Shown here in pieces: positions 5,958 through 8,509 of a DNA stretch of 8,509 nucleotides. Positions within the stretch are counted from its first letter, which is position 1. Each line of letters starts with the position of its first letter. A program made the translations under genes and the position numbers. The stretch comes from JABFSC01 sp031389045 (GTDB lineage Bacteria; Desulfobacterota; Binatia; Bin18). The notes under the pieces are model-generated. The model did not search any database. It saw nothing but the letters and a program-made list of their open reading frames with translations, and was not told the DNA's origin. The DNA lies in assembly GCA_031389045.1 (NCBI GenBank), contig JANMSE010000118.1, positions 1 to 8,509 of the forward strand, given 5' to 3'.

Positions 5958-6806
5958 ATGCAAAACGCAGAGCGCTCCGTTGTTCGGGTGATTCAAGCGC
6001 AACCAACCTCGGATGGCGCGGGTGTTAAACTCGCCCGGAGTTTGGGCACGCCAGCGCTGGACTATCTCGACCCTTTTCTGATGTTGGACGAATTTAAGTC
6101 CGACACGGGCACCGATTACATCGCTGGTTTTCCTGACCATCCCCATCGTGGGTTTGAGACGGTCACGTACATGTTGGCCGGAGCCATGCAGCATCGTGAC
6201 CATAAAGGGAACGAGGGGAATCTGCGTCCAGGGAGCATTCAGTGGATGACCGCTGGGCGTGGGATCATCCACTCGGAGATGCCGCAACAGCAAGACGGAC
6301 TGATGTGGGGATTTCAACTGTGGGTGAATTTACCAGCGGCGCAAAAAATGACCGCGCCTCGCTATCAGGACATCCCGCCAGAAGACGTGCCGAAAGTGGT
6401 GCTGGAAAGCGGCGTGAACATTCGCGTGCTGGTGGGCGAGAGCCACGGCGTGCGTGGGGCCGTGCAAGGGATCGCGACCGCTCCTTTGTATCTCGATGTG
6501 CGGATGCCCGCGCGGACGAGTTGCGCGCTGCCGGTCCAGCGTGGGCATACGGCATTCTGCTACGTCTTCGAGGGGGCCGGGACATTTGGCGCGTCAACAC
6601 AGACTGTGACTCAACAGCAGCTCGCCGTCTTCTCTGATGGTGAGGTCGTCACCGTCAATACCACCGATACGCCGGTACGGTTTCTGCTGTTGGCGGGAAA
6701 ACCTCTGCGCGAGCCGGTTGCGCGTTATGGACCGTTTGTGATGAATACCAAGGAAGAGATCGTCCAAGCATTCGAGGACTTTCGACAGGGAACGTTTCTG
6801 GCATAG
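5958..6806 (+). CDS. Pirin-family cupin protein
   Basis: A 282-residue bicupin of the pirin family, the usual length. The N-terminal cupin carries the signature GFPDHPHRGFETVTYMLAG (58-76), HRDHKGNEG and IQWMTAGRGIIHSEMP (94-109). The four metal ligands are His61, His63, His105 and Glu107, matching the spacing in human pirin and E. coli YhhW. A C-terminal pirin domain follows (about 180-282), ending KEEIVQAFEDFRQGTFLA. Some bacterial members cleave quercetin and similar flavonols (quercetin 2,3-dioxygenase activity), while others act as regulators. The complete ligand set supports metal binding, but the substrate is not shown. The start ATG has AAAGGA 9 bases upstream. The broken ybaK gene starts 2 bp after its stop, so the two were once co-transcribed. 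The nearby hydroxylase and VOC genes make a link to aromatic metabolism possible but unproven. Confidence 0.93.
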   Translation: MQNAERSVVRVIQAQPTSDGAGVKLARSLGTPALDYLDPFLMLDEFKSDTGTDYIAGFPDHPHRGFETVTYMLAGAMQHRDHKGNEGNLRPGSIQWMTAGRGIIHSEMPQQQDGLMWGFQLWVNLPAAQKMTAPRYQDIPPEDVPKVVLESGVNIRVLVGESHGVRGAVQGIATAPLYLDVRMPARTSCALPVQRGHTAFCYVFEGAGTFGASTQTVTQQQLAVFSDGEVVTVNTTDTPVRFLLLAGKPLREPVARYGPFVMNTKEEIVQAFEDFRQGTFLA

Positions 6807-6808
6807 CT

Positions 6809-6871
6809 ATGACACCAGCAATTCGCGCGGCGGAAAAAGCCAAGATCACATTCGGAGGCCGGGTGGCGTAG
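6809..6871 (+). pseudogene. ybaK: 5' fragment of a YbaK/EbsC-type Cys-tRNA(Pro) deacylase gene
   Basis: Two bases after the pirin stop, an ATG opens MTPAIRAAEKAKITF, which matches the start of YbaK/EbsC proteins (E. coli begins MTPAVKLLEKNKISF). The family normally has about 160 residues and continues with a TxHxYEHD motif. Here, after the phenylalanine codon at 6851-6853, the sequence enters a palindromic repeat and the frame reads GGRVA before a TAG at 6869-6871. All catalytic parts are missing and I found no continuation in the window. YbaK removes cysteine wrongly attached to tRNA(Pro). This copy cannot do so. The match covers only 15 residues, hence moderate confidence. Confidence 0.62.
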
Positions 6872-6897
6872 CGAAGCGGAGCGCCCCGGATACCTCC
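6854..6897. repeat. Imperfect palindrome at the left edge of the repeat block
   Basis: GGAGGCCGGGTGGCG at 6854-6868 pairs imperfectly with CGCCCCGGATACCTCC at 6882-6897 around a loop of GTAGCGAAGCGGAG type. It begins exactly where the ybaK match stops. A smaller palindrome, CTCCGCAGCGGAG, follows at 6903-6915. It could act as a terminator-like stem for the pirin transcript, but there is no U-run. Confidence 0.65.
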
Positions 6898-6921
6898 ACG
6901 CCCTCCGCAGCGGAGATTTGA

Positions 6922-6965
6922 GGGCCAAAGGCCCGACCTCATCCCAGCCTGGGGCACCGCCCCAG
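6922..6965 (-). repeat. Double-hairpin repeat, copy 1 (inverted)
   Basis: Read on the minus strand, the module is hairpin P (CTGGGGC-GGT-GCCCCAG), a linker GCTGGGATGAGGTC and hairpin Q (GGGCC-TTT-GGCCC). It has the same order and spacing as copies 2 and 3, in opposite orientation. Confidence 0.85.
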
Positions 6966-7003
6966 AAAACTGAAGAAGGCCCGCCCCAACCGCGTCGCCA
7001 CCG

Positions 7004-7025
7004 ATGGATCGGGCTTTCAGCCCTC
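7004..7025 (+). repeat. 22-bp perfect inverted repeat, left end
   Basis: The 22 bases starting ATGGATCGGGC at 7004 are the exact reverse complement of 7355-7376. The inner part, GGGCTTTCAGCCC, is itself a short palindrome. The pair encloses repeat copies 2-4. Confidence 0.9.
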
Positions 7026-7048
7026 GGGCGTGTGGGGTACCCAGAACC

Positions 7049-7091
7049 CTGGGGCGGTGCCCCAGGCTGGAATGGGACGGGCCTTTGGCCC
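7049..7091 (+). repeat. Double-hairpin repeat, copy 2
   Basis: Hairpin P (CTGGGGCGGTGCCCCAG), linker GCTGGAATGGGAC and hairpin Q (GGGCCTTTGGCCC) in forward orientation. It is the cleanest copy. Confidence 0.87.
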
Positions 7092-7183
7092 TACACGCCA
7101 TCGCCATGAACCCGCAACCGAACCTCCGCGCGACACCATGACGCGCGCCGTTGGCGGTGGAAACAAATTTGTTGGCCGGGTTC

Positions 7184-7226
7184 CAGGGGCGATGCCCCAG
7201 GCTGGAATCAGCCGGGCCTTTGGCCC
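7184..7226 (+). repeat. Double-hairpin repeat, copy 3
   Basis: Forward copy with hairpin P weakened (AGGGGC-GAT-GCCCCAG), linker GCTGGAATCAGCC and an intact hairpin Q (GGGCCTTTGGCCC). Linker sequence varies between copies while both stems are kept. Confidence 0.85.
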
Positions 7227-7289
7227 TAAAAATCCCCAGGTGCAAATTCCCATTCCTCCTCGCCTGCATCTGGGGGGAAGAAACCGCCA

Positions 7290-7333
7290 GCGCCAACGGC
7301 GCGCTTCTATTCCAGCCTGGGGCACCGCCCCAG
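7290..7333 (-). repeat. Double-hairpin repeat, copy 4 (inverted, variant second stem)
   Basis: On the minus strand, hairpin P is perfect (CTGGGGCGGTGCCCCAG), followed by GCTGGAATAGAA. The second stem is replaced by GCGCGCCGTTGGCGC. A related GCGCGCCGTTGGCG also lies at 7143-7156, between copies 2 and 3, so this is a second stem type of the same family. Confidence 0.8.
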
Positions 7334-7354
7334 GAATATCGCCCCCAAATTCAT

Positions 7355-7376
7355 GAGGGCTGAAAGCCCGATCCAT
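7355..7376 (-). repeat. 22-bp perfect inverted repeat, right end
   Basis: Exact reverse complement of 7004-7025 (GAGGGCTGAAAGCCC followed by GATCCAT). It ends 1 bp before the readable fragment of an RND pump gene, so it marks the right edge of the repeat block. No target-site duplication is visible outside the two ends. Confidence 0.9.
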
Positions 7377-7377
7377 T

Positions 7378-7512
7378 TCTGGGGCCGACGTGATGAAGCG
7401 GATCGCCGCGCCGATGATCGGTGGGATATTCACGTCGTTCATTCTGGAGCTGTTCGTGTATCCAGCGATCTTCGCGTTGTGAAAGTGGCGAGCGGAGGTG
7501 AGGCCACGGTGA
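7378..7512 (+). pseudogene. 3' fragment of a CzcA/CusA-type RND metal-efflux pump gene
   Basis: The frame from 7378 reads SGADVMKRIAAPMIGG, then IFTSFILELFVYPAIFAL, the highly conserved final transmembrane segment of heavy-metal RND pumps (compare VMKRIAAPMIGG in CusA). A TGA at 7480-7482 follows, standing where the family usually has tryptophan (…ALWxW…). Reading through it gives KWRAEVRPR and a second TGA at 7510-7512, a natural-looking end. Only about 45 of roughly 1,040 codons remain. The fragment starts 1 bp after the 22-bp repeat end, so the rest was lost or moved at that junction. In an intact cell this pump exports metal ions such as Co, Zn, Cd or Cu from the periplasm. Here it is debris. 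An isolated ATG-initiated 29-residue peptide (7393-7482) is formally possible but unlikely to matter. Confidence 0.75.
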
Positions 7513-7563
7513 GTGGGGCTCAGCGGTTGCCACGGGGTAGCACGTTTGCTAACTCTTGGGCTC

Positions 7564-7917
7564 ATGGTGTTTGAGATCGAGTACTTCCATGAGCGAGTGC
7601 TTGCCGAAATTGAGTCGTGGCCGGTCGATGTCCTGGCGGATTATGCTCGATTGGTCGAGCTTCTGAGGGAACATGGTCCTAGCCTTCGTCTGCCGCATTC
7701 ACGTGCTTTCGGTGATGGACTCTTTGAACTGCGCCCAAGGGGGCGCTCTGGAATCGGTCGGGCTCTGTACGGTTTTCTCGTCGACAAACGCATCGTGATT
7801 CTCCACGCCTTTCTCAAAAAGACTCAACAAACGCCGATGAATGATCTGCAACTTGCGCGTAAGCGCCTCAAGGAGGTACGGCATGGCCGACCTGAAATAC
7901 CAACCCGTGCGTCATAA
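7564..7917 (+). CDS. higB: HigB/RelE-superfamily toxin (Gp49-like)
   Basis: A 117-residue toxin of the RelE/ParE superfamily, phage Gp49-like (HigB) branch. Such toxins are mRNA interferases that cut mRNA on the ribosome. It begins VFEIEYFHERVLAEIESWP, contains LFELRPRGRSGIGRALYGFL (53-72) and has the hallmark LHAFLKKTQQTP (80-91). The C-terminal helix is LQLARKRLKEV. I prefer the ATG at 7564 because family similarity begins there. A GTG at 7513 with GAGG 9 bases before it would add 17 residues, but that purine-rich stretch is coding sequence of the RND remnant. The ATG itself lacks a good ribosome site. The gene is followed by, and overlaps by 35 bp, an XRE antitoxin gene. This is the toxin-first order typical of higBA. 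Confidence 0.82.
   Translation: MVFEIEYFHERVLAEIESWPVDVLADYARLVELLREHGPSLRLPHSRAFGDGLFELRPRGRSGIGRALYGFLVDKRIVILHAFLKKTQQTPMNDLQLARKRLKEVRHGRPEIPTRAS
7871..7876 (+). promoter_or_regulatory. Ribosome binding site that decides the antitoxin start
   Basis: AGGAGG lies 6 bases before the ATG at 7883, inside the toxin coding region. It is far stronger than anything before the toxin start. This would favour more antitoxin than toxin from one mRNA. Confidence 0.8.
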
Positions 7918-8200
7918 ACATAAGGACTTCTTAGCGAAGGCGCACCAGCGTCCTGGCTTCCGTGAAGCGTATGACGAACTTGCTCTTGAATACCTGCTGG
8001 CCGACCAAATGCTCAAGGCGCGCACCAAGGCTGGACTGACTCAAGATGCGGTTGCCGAGCGCATGGGGACCACCAAGAGCGCGATTTCTCGACTTGAGGC
8101 GGCAGGCAGGCACGCTCCATCGCTGGCGACACTGAAAAAATACGCATCCGCCGTTGGTTGTGAGCTGCAAGTGAAGCTCGTGGCGCAAAAGGCGACATAG
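7883..8200 (+). CDS. higA: HigA-type XRE-family antitoxin
   Basis: A 105-residue antitoxin with a helix-turn-helix of the XRE/Cro type at about residues 43-97. The core is GLTQDAVAERMGTTKSAISR (51-70), followed by LEAAGRHAPSLATLKKYASAVGCELQVKL, the standard HTH_3 ending. Residues 1-40 are charged and helical and probably wrap the toxin. It would neutralise the upstream HigB-like toxin and repress the shared promoter. The start at 7883 is chosen for the AGGAGG site 6 bases upstream. A longer frame from 7841 exists but has no comparable site. The coding region overlaps the toxin by 35 bp in another frame and ends 5 bp before the converging gene. Confidence 0.86.
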   Translation: MADLKYQPVRHKHKDFLAKAHQRPGFREAYDELALEYLLADQMLKARTKAGLTQDAVAERMGTTKSAISRLEAAGRHAPSLATLKKYASAVGCELQVKLVAQKAT

Positions 8201-8205
8201 AGTCC

Positions 8206-8509
8206 TCACGCAAGATAGGCGCGGTCGATAATCCCGTCTTCAATCCACCGCAAGAGGATACTGCCAACGATCGTGGCGACATCGTCCGTGGGACCAAGGC
8301 ACGGTTCACCGCCGTGCACACGGTGGCGAATACTCACCCGCGTGATCGCGGCCAAGGCGGCGCATTCGATGGTGTCCATGCTCGCGTGATAGACCGTGAA
8401 CTCCCGCCGCCATGCGCGGAGTGTCGTGTTCTCATGAGGCGGAGGATCACTCCGCGTGAAGTCCTCGTTTTGCCACACCTGCTGGACTGGCCACGCGCAG
8501 GTGAGCACT
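8206..8509 (-). CDS. Partial protein resembling the C-terminal half of HvfC/BufC (DUF2063)
   Basis: About 100 codons on the minus strand run in from beyond the window edge and end at a TGA (8208-8206). A GTG at 8508-8506 could be a start, but the frame stays open to the edge, so the 5' end is probably missing. TTLRAWRREFTVYHASMDTI, then ECAALAAI, and later ILLRWIEDGIIDRA resemble the second domain of HvfC/BufC proteins (WR..f.V.h..l...E..aL ... ll..W...gli). Those proteins partner MNIO (DUF692) enzymes that modify cysteine-rich peptides. The usual partners would lie upstream on the minus strand, outside this window. The match is by eye to a weakly conserved domain, so the name is tentative. 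Confidence 0.45.
   Translation of the reverse strand, partial: VLTCAWPVQQVWQNEDFTRSDPPPHENTTLRAWRREFTVYHASMDTIECAALAAITRVSIRHRVHGGEPCLGPTDDVATIVGSILLRWIEDGIIDRAYLA

Noticed and set aside
6655..7296. 213-codon minus-strand frame through the repeat block
   Set aside because: Its sequence is a translation of the palindromic repeats (recurring KGP..SSLGHRP), overlaps the pirin 3' end and has no independent support.
7513..7563. GTG start at 7513 for the HigB toxin
   Set aside because: The apparent ribosome site is coding sequence of the RND remnant, and the extra 17 residues are not typical of the family.
7017..7565. 182-codon minus-strand frame across the repeats and RND remnant
   Set aside because: It is again built of repeat translations and is antisense to the clear RND pump peptide.

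Overview
The window reads as a chromosomal segment of a Gram-negative bacterium with moderately high G+C. A MacAB-type envelope pump, a periplasmic sensor and an ECF sigma factor all presuppose an outer membrane and periplasm. I cannot name the lineage from sequence alone. Gene order, debris and repeats suggest an uncultured environmental bacterium with a repeat-rich genome.

Left third (1-3169, minus strand): an envelope-stress or efflux regulon. In transcription order it holds an ECF sigma factor, a single-span membrane protein that is probably its anti-sigma factor, a CnrX/Spy-like periplasmic sensor, then macA and the start of macB. Genes are tightly packed: two 4-bp ATGA overlaps and one 7-bp gap. 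The strongest regulatory observation is a matching bipartite promoter, CGAA(G/T)ACT-N14-CGTATCAAG with identical spacing, upstream of both the sigma gene and macA. This predicts that the sigma factor drives its own operon and the pump.

Middle (3421-5448, plus strand): an HpaB-type flavin-dependent aromatic hydroxylase followed by a single-domain VOC (glyoxalase/dioxygenase fold) protein. They may form a small operon for an aromatic substrate. No flavin reductase partner is visible.

Right-centre (5449-7563): a zone of genome decay and repeats around an intact pirin gene (5958-6806). To its left lie a 60-codon 3' remnant of a Uma2-family gene on the minus strand and an inverted/tandem repeat block (5804-5943). 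To its right, 2 bp after the pirin stop, the first 15 codons of a YbaK/EbsC-type Cys-tRNA(Pro) deacylase gene run straight into a block of palindromic repeats (6854-7376). That block holds four copies of a double-hairpin module in alternating orientation and a perfect 22-bp inverted repeat. It ends 1 bp before the C-terminal coding end of a CzcA/CusA RND metal-efflux pump, which also carries a nonsense codon. The repeat block therefore joins two unrelated broken genes, indicating a deletion or rearrangement, or possibly an assembly join.

Right end (7564-8509): a HigB/HigA toxin-antitoxin pair in toxin-first order with a 35-bp overlap. It converges on a partial minus-strand gene whose product resembles the C-terminal half of HvfC/BufC (DUF2063) proteins.
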